From positions 12,833 through 76,832 of the forward strand of contig JAPSFS010000014.1 of assembly GCA_035063785.1 (NCBI GenBank): a stretch of 64,000 nt of DNA. The letters are read 5' to 3'. The notes under the pieces were generated by a model. The model was not told the origin of the DNA, did no database searches, and was given only the letters and a program-made list of their open reading frames with translations. The position numbers were made by a program, and so were the translations under genes. The DNA comes from Comamonas_C sp026954015. GTDB lineage: Bacteria > Pseudomonadota > Gammaproteobacteria > Burkholderiales > Burkholderiaceae_C. Positions within the stretch are counted from its first letter, which is position 1; each line of letters opens with the position of its first letter. This document shows positions 28,031 to 36,138 of the stretch, one piece after another.

Positions 28031-28048
28031 ATAGTCCGAACGGACTAT
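28031..28048. promoter_or_regulatory. perfect palindromic operator-like site upstream of the VPLPA-CTERM gene
   Basis: ATAGTCCG-AA-CGGACTAT is an exact inverted repeat with 8-base arms and 2-base spacer, 68 bases upstream of the gene at 28116. The geometry suits a TetR- or MarR-type dimer. No regulator gene is adjacent, and the promoter hexamers around it are not clear. No gene is seen in the rest of 27979-28115. Confidence 0.5.
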
Positions 28049-28115
28049 CAGGAAATTTTGAACTCGCCTGAGCAGAGTACGAAGATACAAACGTTGCAAT
28101 CAAAGAGGGTGTCGA

Positions 28116-28760
28116 ATGCTGAAGGAATTGGTTATCGCCGCAGGTATCGCGTTCGCGGGTGGATTCGCAAATGCGGATACGCTGAAAGTTATCGATTTCG
28201 AGGATCTATCTACCTTCACAACATATCAGATACCTAATGGGTATAGCGGGCTCAGTTGGGATAACGCCATCTTAGTGCCGCAAGATGGCGCGCCTTGGAC
28301 AGTTGGGGATACCGCAGGCTCAGGCAACGCAGCATATCTCGGGTGGGGCGGCGGCTTTAGTTCAACATTCCCATTCAAATTGGTAAGTATGGATTGGGAG
28401 GCTACGTTAGGAGATAACGGCTCCCGATCTGGGTGCGGTCACGTCGGTGGAGAATGTCCAGAGACAACGGGGACCGTAACAATTAGCGGTGTTACAGAAT
28501 TTGGAGAACTACTACAGGCCTTTTACCCAGTCGGCACCGGGGAAGGCGAATCACTACCAGACGGGCCGTACTGGATGTGGCCGTACCTTACGAAGTTACA
28601 TATTTCTCTAAGCTTCGATGGCCCGAATTATCCCGGCCTATTTCTCTCAGTAGACAATATTGCAATCGTAAGTACCGTCCCACTTCCTGCTGGTGCGCTT
28701 CTCATGGGAACTGGATTGTTAGGAATGCTCGGGTTCTCTCGGAAGAAGCGCATTGCCTAA
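28116..28760 (+). CDS. exported VPLPA-CTERM (PEP-CTERM-type) sorting-signal protein
   Basis: 214-residue secreted protein. Residues 1-21 are a signal peptide ending FANA. The middle is a beta-rich, Gly/Ser/Thr-rich domain with a short cysteine pair (CGHVGGEC). The C-terminus, from VPLPAGALL near residue 188, is a tripartite sorting signal: VPLPA box, hydrophobic helix, then RKKR. Such tails are processed by exosortase/EpsH-type systems at the inner membrane and are linked to extracellular polysaccharide and floc formation. No exosortase is in this window. Base and codon use are clearly A/T-richer than the neighbours, suggesting acquisition. The function of the mature domain is unknown. Confidence 0.85.
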   Translation: MLKELVIAAGIAFAGGFANADTLKVIDFEDLSTFTTYQIPNGYSGLSWDNAILVPQDGAPWTVGDTAGSGNAAYLGWGGGFSSTFPFKLVSMDWEATLGDNGSRSGCGHVGGECPETTGTVTISGVTEFGELLQAFYPVGTGEGESLPDGPYWMWPYLTKLHISLSFDGPNYPGLFLSVDNIAIVSTVPLPAGALLMGTGLLGMLGFSRKKRIA

Positions 28761-28788
28761 AATTAGTGTGCGAGCTATCACCCAACAT

Positions 28789-28811
28789 GGCGGCCGCTTG
28801 GCCGCCTTTTT
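28789..28811 (+). terminator. terminator after the VPLPA-CTERM gene
   Basis: Stem GGCGGCC / GGCCGCC (28789-28795 and 28800-28806) with the loop GCTT is followed by TTTTT. It lies only 18 bases before the next start codon, so yqeY must rely on read-through or on a promoter overlapping this structure. Confidence 0.85.
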
Positions 28812-28829
28812 ATTTTCGAGGACTACACG

Positions 28830-29276
28830 ATGACCCTCAAGGAACAAATCACCGAAGACATGAAGGCCGCGATGCGTGCGCACGAGGCCGACCGGCTGGG
28901 CACGATCCGCCTGCTGCTCGCGGCGATGAAGCAAAAGGAAGTGGACGAGCGCGTGGTGCTTGACGATGCGGCGGTGGTCGCGATCGTGGACAAGCTCATC
29001 AAGCAGCGCAAGGACAGCGTCACCGCCTACGAGGGCGCGGGCCGCCAGGATCTGGCCGACAAGGAGAAGGCCGAGATGGTGGTGCTGCAGGCCTATCTGC
29101 CTGCGCGCCTGTCCGAAGCCGAGGTGCTTGCGGCCGTAAAGGCGCTCGTGGCGCAGGTGGACGCGAACGGCCCGGCCGACATGGGCAAGGTGATGGGCGC
29201 GGCCAAAAAGCAATTGGCGGGCAAGGCGGACATGGGCATGGTCTCTGCGGCAGTGAAATCCGCCCTCAGCCATTGA
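28830..29276 (+). CDS. GatB/YqeY domain-containing protein
   Basis: 148-residue helical protein of the YqeY group, related to the C-terminal tRNA-recognition domain of GatB. Segments such as MKAAMRAHEADRLGTIRLLLAAMKQKEVDE and YLPARLSEAEV are typical. It may influence tRNA amidation or translation, but its role is not settled in the family. It normally sits between rpsU and dnaG; here it is cut off from rpsU by the VPLPA-CTERM gene and dnaG does not follow. A GAGG ribosome-binding site precedes the ATG. Confidence 0.93.
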   Translation: MTLKEQITEDMKAAMRAHEADRLGTIRLLLAAMKQKEVDERVVLDDAAVVAIVDKLIKQRKDSVTAYEGAGRQDLADKEKAEMVVLQAYLPARLSEAEVLAAVKALVAQVDANGPADMGKVMGAAKKQLAGKADMGMVSAAVKSALSH

Positions 29277-29280
29277 AACC

Positions 29281-29327
29281 ATAGCTGCTGGCGCTTGGTG
29301 CACAAGCGCTGGAGCCACTTTTCACTC
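29281..29327. repeat. dispersed palindromic intergenic repeat, full copy
   Basis: A near-perfect dyad built on GCGCTT...AAGCGC flanked by ATAGCTGCTG and GGAGCCACTTTT. It closely matches copies at 43671-43715 and, reversed, 44348-44397. It lies just after yqeY in a 209-base gap (29277-29485) in which no gene was found. Confidence 0.8.
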
Positions 29328-29458
29328 ACAAATCCGCTGTGGAGCTTGGCGCGACCGGGCCCTGGCGCAGCGGAACCGCCCGCAGTCGCTGGCGGAGCGA
29401 TCCCGGGCCGTGCGCATGAGGCGCGGCAACGGCTGAAAATAGTGGCGGAATCGGCCTG

Positions 29459-29492
29459 CAGCGCTTATCCATCAAGCGCGGGGCGCTACTCA
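29459..29492. repeat. diverged copy of the dispersed palindromic repeat
   Basis: GCGCTTATCCATCAAGCGC retains the two arms and the loop of the repeat family; it overlaps the 3' end of lldD. With the copy at 29281 it brackets the gap between yqeY and lldD. Confidence 0.5.
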
Positions 29493-30655
29493 GGCAAGAG
29501 CACTCGATCGCCCTGATGGCCGCCGCGCACCAGCATGTCGCGCGTCATTTCGCCGACGTTCTTCACGCTGGTGAGCGTCATGGCCACATGCATTTCCTTC
29601 TGCAGCAGGTCCAGGAGATTCGCCACGCCAGCCTGGCCGGCGGCGGCCAGGGCGTAGATGTAGGCGCGGCCGATCATGGTGCAGTCGGCGCCCAGCGCCA
29701 GCATGCGCACCACGTCCAGGCCGCTGCGGATGCCCGAGTCGACCAGGATCTTGATCTGGCCCTTGACCGCGTCGGCAATCGGCGGCAGCGCCCGCGCCGT
29801 GGGCAGCACGCCGTCGAGCTGGCGGCCGCCGTGGTTGGAGACGACGATGCCGTCGGCGCCGAAGCGCACGGCGTCGCGCGCGTCGTCGGGGTCGAGGATG
29901 CCCTTGATGAGCATCGCGCCCTTCCAGAACTCGCGGATCCACTCCAGGTCCTTCCAGGAGATCGAGGGGTCGAAGTTCTCGCCCAGGTAGCCCATGTAGT
30001 CTTCCAGGCCGATGGTCTTGCCGAAGTAGCGCGAGATGTTGCCCAGGTCGTGCGGGCGGCCCCACAGGCCCACGTCCCAGCTCCAGCGCGGGTGCAGCAC
30101 CGCCTGCGCGTAGCGGCGCAGCGCGGCGTTGGGGCCGCTCATGCCGGAATGCGCGTCGCGGTAGCGCGCGCCGGGCACCGGCATGTCCACGGTGAACACC
30201 AGGGTCGAGCAGCCGGCGGCCTGGGCACGCTCGAGCGCGTTCTTCATGAAGCCGCGGTCCTTCAGCACGTAGAGCTGAAACCACATCGGCCGCTTGATCC
30301 TGGGCACCACCTCCTCGATCGGGCACACCGAGACGCTGGACAGGGTGAAGGGCACGCCCTTGGCGTCGGCCGCCATGGCCGCCTGCACCTCGCCGCGGCG
30401 CGCGTACATGCCGGTGATGCCCACCGGCGACAGCGCCACCGGCAGCGCCAGCTTCTCGCCGAACAGCTCGATGCTGGTGTCGAGCTGGCGCATGTCGCGC
30501 AGCACGCGCTGGCGCAGCGCGACCTCGGCCAGCTCCTCGACGTTGCGGCGCAGCGTCTTCTCGGCGTAGGCGCCGCCGTCGATGTAGTGGAACAGGAACG
30601 GCGGCAGGCGCCGGCGCGCGGCTTCGCGGTAGTCGGTGGGGGACGAGATGATCAT
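29486..30655 (-). CDS. lldD: FMN-dependent L-lactate dehydrogenase
   Basis: 389-residue FMN alpha-hydroxy-acid dehydrogenase that oxidises L-lactate to pyruvate, passing electrons to the quinone pool. It aligns throughout with E. coli LldD from memory: start MIISSPTDYREAARRRLPPF, the segment CPIEEVVPRIKRPMWFQLYVL, and the active-site SNHGGRQLDG with its catalytic histidine. The start at 30655 matches the family. No lactate permease or LldR is beside it; instead it follows kynU by 29 bases on the same strand, so the two may share a transcript. Confidence 0.94.
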   Translation of the reverse strand: MIISSPTDYREAARRRLPPFLFHYIDGGAYAEKTLRRNVEELAEVALRQRVLRDMRQLDTSIELFGEKLALPVALSPVGITGMYARRGEVQAAMAADAKGVPFTLSSVSVCPIEEVVPRIKRPMWFQLYVLKDRGFMKNALERAQAAGCSTLVFTVDMPVPGARYRDAHSGMSGPNAALRRYAQAVLHPRWSWDVGLWGRPHDLGNISRYFGKTIGLEDYMGYLGENFDPSISWKDLEWIREFWKGAMLIKGILDPDDARDAVRFGADGIVVSNHGGRQLDGVLPTARALPPIADAVKGQIKILVDSGIRSGLDVVRMLALGADCTMIGRAYIYALAAAGQAGVANLLDLLQKEMHVAMTLTSVKNVGEMTRDMLVRGGHQGDRVLLPE

Positions 30656-30684
30656 GGCTGCAAGCCCTCCGCAGACATCGCGCG

Positions 30685-31938
30685 TCAGGTCACATCGCCG
30701 CGCCGGTGAAAGCGCGCCTGCGCCCACTCCCTGCCCTGCAGCACGGCCTTCAGGTGTTGAACGGCGTCCCAGATGTCGACGTAGCGCAGGTACAGCGGCG
30801 TCACGCCAAAGCGCGCCACCTCCGGTTCGCGGTAGTCACCCACCACGCCGCGCGCAATCAGCGCCTGCACCAGCGCATAGCCTTCGGGGTGGCGCAGGCT
30901 CACGTGGCTGCCGCGGTGCGCGTGCTCGCGCGGGGTGACGAGCGTCAGGTCCATGCCCGTGCATTCCTGCTCCACGAGGTCGATGAACAGGTCGGTCAGC
31001 GCAAGCGACTTGGCGCGGACGCGCTGCATGTCGGTTTTCAGAAAGATCTCGACGCCGCAGGCCACCAGGCCGAGCGAGACGATGGGCTGCGTGCCGCACA
31101 GGAAGCTGCGGATGCCGTGCTCGGGCACGTAGTCCACCGCCATGTCGAATGGGCGTGCGTGGCCCCACCAGCCCGACAGCGGCTGCCAGAAGTCGCGCCG
31201 GTGGCGCGGGTGGGCCCACAGCATGGCGGGCGCGCCCGGCCCGCCGTTGAGGTATTTGTAGGTGCAGCCGATCGCGAAGTCGGCATTGGCGGCGTTCAGG
31301 TCGACCGGCACCGCGCCGATGGAGTGGCACAGGTCCCAGACGGCCAGCGCCCCGCGCTCGTGCGCCAGCGCGGTGCAGGCCGCCATGTCGTAGAGGTAGC
31401 CGGTGCGGTAGTTGACGTGCGAGAGCAGCACGATGGCGGTCTGCTCGGTGACTGCGCCGGGCAGGTCTTGCGGGTCGTCCAGCAGTTGCAGCGTGTGGCC
31501 CTGCCCCAGCGAGGCGATCAGGCCCTGCACCATGTACAGGTCAGTGGGGAAGGCATCGCGCTCGGCGACGATGACCTTGCGGTGGGGCTGGCGCTGCTGC
31601 TGCATGCGCAGCGCGTTGGCGAGCACCTTGTACAGGTTGATCGAGGTGGAGTCGGTGACGACGATCTCGTCCGCCCCGGCGCCGACCAGGGGCGCCATCT
31701 GGTTGCCCAGGCGCAGCGGCAGGTTCCACCAGTCGGCCTTGTTCCAGCTATGGATCAGATCGACGCCCCATTCGCGCTGCACCACGTCCTGCGCGTGCGC
31801 GAGCGCTCGGCGGGGCCGGGCACCCAGCGAGTTGCCGTCCAGATAGATGACGCCATCGGGCAGCTCGAACTCCTGGCGCAGGGGCGCGAGTTCGTCGCGC
31901 GCATCGCTGGCCTCACAGTGCTCGCGGGTAATCGTCAT
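30685..31938 (-). CDS. kynU: kynureninase
   Basis: 417-residue PLP enzyme of tryptophan breakdown that splits kynurenine to anthranilate and alanine. Family landmarks are YLDGNSLGARP near the N-terminus, the PLP-lysine segment CTYKYLNGGPG, and SGWWGHARPFDM. The start at 31938 gives the standard N-terminus. Tryptophan dioxygenase (kynA) and formamidase (kynB), usual partners, are not in the window. It diverges from the tartrate/malate dehydrogenase gene across about 200 bases. Confidence 0.96.
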   Translation of the reverse strand: MTITREHCEASDARDELAPLRQEFELPDGVIYLDGNSLGARPRRALAHAQDVVQREWGVDLIHSWNKADWWNLPLRLGNQMAPLVGAGADEIVVTDSTSINLYKVLANALRMQQQRQPHRKVIVAERDAFPTDLYMVQGLIASLGQGHTLQLLDDPQDLPGAVTEQTAIVLLSHVNYRTGYLYDMAACTALAHERGALAVWDLCHSIGAVPVDLNAANADFAIGCTYKYLNGGPGAPAMLWAHPRHRRDFWQPLSGWWGHARPFDMAVDYVPEHGIRSFLCGTQPIVSLGLVACGVEIFLKTDMQRVRAKSLALTDLFIDLVEQECTGMDLTLVTPREHAHRGSHVSLRHPEGYALVQALIARGVVGDYREPEVARFGVTPLYLRYVDIWDAVQHLKAVLQGREWAQARFHRRGDVT

Positions 31939-32135
31939 GGGAGTGTCCTTTCGTATCGTTCTCCGCCACGGTGGGCGCACCGCGTTCGAGTATGCGCCGA
32001 TCAGGTCGTCGGGGGCTGCACATCCGAGCCCTGCAGCCTGGGCTCGCCGCCTTCGGCGGACTACACTGCGCGGCTCGACCGCCGCGGTGTGCATCGCCAG
32101 TGGCTGAACAACCCCATCGATCAACAGCCCCACCC

Positions 32136-33224
32136 ATGTCCCCCCCCTTCCAGATTGCCGTGATCGCCGGTGACGGCATCGGCCGCGAAGTCATGCCCGA
32201 GGGCGTGCGCGTCGTGGAAGCCGCGGCCAGGTGCTTTGGCATCGCGCTTGAACTGCACTCCTTCGATTGGGCGCACTGCGACTACTACGCGCAGCACGGC
32301 ACCATGATGCCCGATGACTGGAAGCAGCAGCTCGCGGGCATGGATGCAATCTACTTCGGCGCCGTAGGCTGGCCCGCCACGGTGCCCGACCACATCTCGC
32401 TCTGGGGGTCGCTCCTGAAGTTGCGCCGCGAGTTCGATCAGTACGTCAACCTGCGCCCGGTGCGCCTGTTTGACGGCGTGCCCTGCCCGCTGGCGGGCAA
32501 GCAGCCGGGCGACATCGATTACCTCGTGGTGCGCGAGAACACCGAGGGCGAGTACACCGCGCTGGGCGGCGTGATGTACGAAGGCACCGAGCGCGAGATC
32601 GTGATCCAGGAGTCGGTCTATTCGCGCCACGGCGCCGAGCGGCTGCTCAAATTCGCGTTCGAGCTGGCGCAGAGCCGCCCGAAGAAGCACCTGTCGCTCG
32701 CCACCAAGAGCAACGGCATCGCGATCAGCATGCCCTGGTGGGACGAGCAGGCGGCCGCGATGGCGAGCCGCTACCCGCAGGTGGCCTGGGACAAGCACCA
32801 CATCGACATCCTCGCCGCGCGCTTCGTCCTGCAGCCCGAGCGCTTCGACGTGGTGGCCGCGACCAATCTGTTCGGCGACATCCTCTCCGATCTCGGCCCG
32901 GCGACGACCGGCACCATCGGCCTTGCGCCCTCGGCCAATCTCAATCCCGAACGGAAATTCCCCAGCCTGTTCGAGCCGGTGCACGGCTCGGCGCCCGATA
33001 TCTACGGCAAGGGCATCGCCAACCCGATCGCGATGATCTGGTCGGGCGCGCTGATGCTGGACTTCCTCACGCACGGCCAGGGCGCCGGGCGCGCCGCGCA
33101 CGACGCCATCGTGGCAGCCGTCGAACAAGCCCTCGCAAGCGGCCTGCGCACCCCCGACCTGGGCGGCGCGGCCAGCACCACGCAGGTGGGCGAGGCCATC
33201 GCGGCGCTGATCGCCAAGGGCTGA
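32136..33224 (+). CDS. tartrate dehydrogenase / D-malate dehydrogenase (decarboxylating)
   Basis: 362-residue NAD-dependent beta-decarboxylating dehydrogenase of the isocitrate/isopropylmalate family. It has AVIAGDGIGREVMPEG at the N-terminus, VVRENTEGEYTALGG, the metal-binding TNLFGDILSDLGP, and the NAD loop VHGSAPDIYGKGIANP. The TtuC/DmlA type is supported by the substrate-loop sequence SLWGSLLKLRREFDQYVNLRPVRL. Leucine biosynthetic LeuB is less likely because the leu operon is absent and that loop differs. The start at 32136 was chosen over upstream in-frame codons with no family similarity. Confidence 0.88.
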   Translation: MSPPFQIAVIAGDGIGREVMPEGVRVVEAAARCFGIALELHSFDWAHCDYYAQHGTMMPDDWKQQLAGMDAIYFGAVGWPATVPDHISLWGSLLKLRREFDQYVNLRPVRLFDGVPCPLAGKQPGDIDYLVVRENTEGEYTALGGVMYEGTEREIVIQESVYSRHGAERLLKFAFELAQSRPKKHLSLATKSNGIAISMPWWDEQAAAMASRYPQVAWDKHHIDILAARFVLQPERFDVVAATNLFGDILSDLGPATTGTIGLAPSANLNPERKFPSLFEPVHGSAPDIYGKGIANPIAMIWSGALMLDFLTHGQGAGRAAHDAIVAAVEQALASGLRTPDLGGAASTTQVGEAIAALIAKG

Positions 33225-33254
33225 TTGGGCGCGCCGCCGCAGGCAAGCGGCCGC

Positions 33255-33980
33255 TTACGGCCCGCGCACGTCCGGGCCGGCGAGGGCGCCGTCGTCCTGC
33301 GACATCCGGCCCGCGCCCAGGCCCAGGCCGCCGCCTACGGCCATCCCGGCGCCGCCGCCACCACCACCGCCGCCACCACCCCCTCCAGAGCGGCCGCCCG
33401 CGTTCGCGCCACCGCCGCGTCCGCCTCCCGCCCCGGCGCTGCGCACCGGGCCCTGCTTGGGAACCGCCAGGTCGGCGGGAACGGCATCGAGCTCCAGCAC
33501 CTCGCGGATGAAGTTGCGCAGCGACACCACCAGCGCGGCGGTCTCGATCTGGCGCCCGGCCACCATGTCGCTCGCGGCCTGCACGGCCAGCCGCACCTGC
33601 TCGGCCGTGCCCAGCAGCATCACGTCCGAGAGCGCGGCCTCGACCGCATCGCGGATGCGGCGCCTGCGCTCGGAGTCGCCCGCCTCGGGCGCCGCCGCAT
33701 GCGGCGCGTCTTCCTCCGCTGCGGCATCGCGCGCGCGCAGCTCGCGCGCGTGGCGCGGGTCCACCGCCAGGTTGCCCGTGAAGGAGCCGCCCAGCGTCTT
33801 GTAGGCGGCGATCAGCGTTTTCAGCCGCTCGTTGATCTGGCGGTTCTGACGCTCGCGGCGCTGCTGCAGGCGCTGCATCACCAGCAGGCGAATGCCCACG
33901 GCCACGACCGTCACGAGCACCAGCCCGAGCAGCGTGGACAGCACGCCCTGCCAGGAGCTGAAATCGATGGAGTTGCGCAT
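33255..33980 (-). CDS. single-span membrane protein with coiled coil and poly-glycine tail
   Basis: 241-residue protein with one N-terminal membrane helix (about residues 12-35), a basic helical segment (QRLQQRRERQNRQINERL), a conserved-looking middle (IAAYKTLGGSFTGNL...; DAVEAALSDVMLLGTAEQV...) and a C-terminal tail dominated by glycine, including a run of 12 around residue 205. Similar hypothetical proteins occur across proteobacteria without an assigned role. It converges on the tartrate dehydrogenase gene and lies just downstream of pmbA on the same strand. No function is proposed. Confidence 0.75.
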   Translation of the reverse strand: MRNSIDFSSWQGVLSTLLGLVLVTVVAVGIRLLVMQRLQQRRERQNRQINERLKTLIAAYKTLGGSFTGNLAVDPRHARELRARDAAAEEDAPHAAAPEAGDSERRRRIRDAVEAALSDVMLLGTAEQVRLAVQAASDMVAGRQIETAALVVSLRNFIREVLELDAVPADLAVPKQGPVRSAGAGGGRGGGANAGGRSGGGGGGGGGGGGAGMAVGGGLGLGAGRMSQDDGALAGPDVRGP

Positions 33981-34016
33981 GGCGGGGAGCGTAGCAGACC
34001 GCCCCGCTGTGGCGGC

Positions 34017-35426
34017 TCAGCTCCCCGCCACCTTCATGCGGTTGACCAACATGGAGCCGACCGTCTTGGCGCCGTAGCCATAGGCATCGGCGCCCACGGC
34101 CTCTATCCCCTTGAACATGGCCCTGAGGTTGCCTGCGATGGTGATCTCCTGCACCGGGTAGGCAATCTCGCCGTTTTCCACCCAGAAGCCGCTGGCGCCG
34201 CGCGAATAGTCCCCCGTGACCAGGTTCACGCCCTGGCCCATGAGCTCGATCACGAACAGACCCGTGCCGAGCTTGCGGAGCATGGCGTCGAGGTCGTCGC
34301 CCGCGCGCGTGCGCCGCGACGTGAGCGTGAGGTTGTGCGAGCCGCCCGCGTTGCCCGTGGTGTGCATGCCCAGCTTGCGCGCCGAATAACTCGACAGGAA
34401 ATAGCCCGCCACGCGCCCGCCCTCGACCACCTTGCGCGGTGCCACGCGTACACCCTCGTCGTCGAACGGCGAGCTGCCCTTGCCCTGCGGGATGAACGGG
34501 TCCTCTGCAACGTCGATGTGCGCGGGAAAGACCGGCTTGCCCAGCGCATCCACGAGAAAACTGCTCTTGCGGTACAGCGCGCCGCCGCTCACGGCCTGCA
34601 CGAAGCTGCCCAGCAGCCCGGCGGCCAGCGGCGCCTCGAACAGCACCGGGCATTCGGTGGTCGCGATCTTGCGTGCGCCCAGGCGCGAGAGCGCCCGCTC
34701 GGCCGCGTAGCGGCCCACCGCCTCGGGCGTGGCCAGATGCGCCGCGTCGCGCTCGGAGCTGTACCAGGCATCGCGCTGCATCTGGCCGCGCCGCCCCGGC
34801 AGCGAGGCGATCGGCGCTACCGAGATGCTGTGGCGCGAGCTGGCGTAGCCGCCGCGAAAGCCGTGCGTGTGCGCGCTGAAAAAGTGGCTCTGCTGCGCCG
34901 AGACGCTGGCGCCCTCGCTGTTGGTGATGCGCTGGTGCGTCTGCATCGCCGCGGCCTCGCATTCGAGCGCGATGCGCGCGGCCTCCTCGCTCGTGAGGCT
35001 CCACGGATGGAACAGATCGAGGTCACGGTGCGACGCTGTGGGCGCCACGTCCTGCGCGTCGGGCAGGCCCGCCACCGGGTCTTCGGCGGTGAAGCGCGCG
35101 ATGTCGTACGCGGCCTGCACCGTCTGGCGCACCGCCGCGGGCGAGAAATCGGACGTGCTCGCGTTGCCCCGACGCTGGCCGAGGTAGACCGTCACGCCCA
35201 GCGATTTGTCGCGGTTGCGCTCCACGCTTTCGAGCTGCCCGCGGCGCACGCCCACCGACAGGCCGCAGCCCTCGGACGCCTCCGCCCCCGCGTCACTCGC
35301 GCCGAGCTTGCGCGCGTGCGCCAAGGCCTGATCGACCAGATCTTCGAACTGCGCGCGGGAATAACTGAAGCCGGTTTCGGCGGCGCCGCCGGCGGATGGG
35401 CCGCGCGCGTGGGGTGTTGTTTTCAT
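34017..35426 (-). CDS. pmbA: metalloprotease-family protein PmbA (TldE)
   Basis: 469-residue member of the TldD/PmbA family; TldD-TldE heterodimers digest peptides such as antitoxin CcdA and mature microcin B17. PmbA is the partner without the HExxxH zinc site, and none is seen here. Segments ESVERNRDKSLGVTVYLGQRRGNAST and GGSHNLTLTS with GDYSRGASGFWVENGEI identify it. It diverges from yjgA across about 67 bases, the standard pmbA-yjgA arrangement in beta- and gammaproteobacteria. Confidence 0.95.
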   Translation of the reverse strand: MKTTPHARGPSAGGAAETGFSYSRAQFEDLVDQALAHARKLGASDAGAEASEGCGLSVGVRRGQLESVERNRDKSLGVTVYLGQRRGNASTSDFSPAAVRQTVQAAYDIARFTAEDPVAGLPDAQDVAPTASHRDLDLFHPWSLTSEEAARIALECEAAAMQTHQRITNSEGASVSAQQSHFFSAHTHGFRGGYASSRHSISVAPIASLPGRRGQMQRDAWYSSERDAAHLATPEAVGRYAAERALSRLGARKIATTECPVLFEAPLAAGLLGSFVQAVSGGALYRKSSFLVDALGKPVFPAHIDVAEDPFIPQGKGSSPFDDEGVRVAPRKVVEGGRVAGYFLSSYSARKLGMHTTGNAGGSHNLTLTSRRTRAGDDLDAMLRKLGTGLFVIELMGQGVNLVTGDYSRGASGFWVENGEIAYPVQEITIAGNLRAMFKGIEAVGADAYGYGAKTVGSMLVNRMKVAGS

Positions 35427-35493
35427 GGCGGCGGCTATGATACTTGGCGCCCGATCGCGGCGCCGCCCGCACCGCACCGCCGCACCTCCCGCC

Positions 35494-36138
35494 ATGCCCC
35501 GCAAACCCACCAAAGGCTATTACGTCAAGGGCCAGTTCGTCGCCGAAGGCACTGAACTGGACGAGCAGTTCAAGGCCGAACTGCGCGGCACCACCGGCGA
35601 AAGCAAGACCGAGCGCAAGCGTGCCAGCGCCGAACTGCAGGAGCTGGGCAGCGCGCTGCTCACGCTGGGCGCCGACCCGCTCGCCAGCCTCGCGCTGCCC
35701 GAGCGGCTGCTGGACGCGCTCGCCGAAGCGCGGCGCATCACCGCGTTCGAGGGGCTGCGCCGGCAGATGCAGCTTGTGGGCAAGCTCATGCGCAAGCTCG
35801 ATGCCGACACGCTCGCGCGCGTGCGCGCCAGCGTCGCAAGCGCCGGCGCGGGCCGCCAGCAGGAGGCGCTGGCACTGCACGAAGCGGAGCACTGGCGCGA
35901 CCGGCTGCTGGCGGACGAACACGCGCTCGCCGCCTGGCTTGCGGCGCACCCGGCGAGCGACGCCCAGCACCTGCGCTCGCTCATCCGCCAGGCGCGCAAG
36001 GACAACCCGCCGGTGAGCGCGACGGAGGTCTCGCAAGGTCTTGCGCCCCGCAGGAGCCGCGCGTACCGGGAACTCTTTCAGGCGCTGCGCGGCGAGTTGC
36101 TGCAAGCGCCGCCCACCACCGAGGGACCCCATGCCTGA
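35494..36138 (+). CDS. yjgA: ribosome-associated protein YjgA (DUF615/DarP)
   Basis: 214-residue highly charged helical protein that in E. coli (DarP) promotes late 50S assembly. It begins MPRKPTKGYYVKGQFV, close to the family's PSKTQ start, and includes ALPERLLDALAEARRITAFEGLRRQMQLVGKLMRK. The ATG at 35494 gives the usual N-terminus. It is divergent from pmbA and overlaps mog by 8 bases. Confidence 0.93.
   Translation: MPRKPTKGYYVKGQFVAEGTELDEQFKAELRGTTGESKTERKRASAELQELGSALLTLGADPLASLALPERLLDALAEARRITAFEGLRRQMQLVGKLMRKLDADTLARVRASVASAGAGRQQEALALHEAEHWRDRLLADEHALAAWLAAHPASDAQHLRSLIRQARKDNPPVSATEVSQGLAPRRSRAYRELFQALRGELLQAPPTTEGPHA

Noticed and set aside
32136..33224. 3-isopropylmalate dehydrogenase (LeuB)
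   Set aside because: No leuC/leuD neighbours, and the substrate-loop region resembles tartrate/D-malate dehydrogenases.
33300..33420. Simple-sequence GGC/GCC repeat as a separate genetic element
   Set aside because: It is in frame within the membrane-protein gene and encodes its poly-glycine tail.
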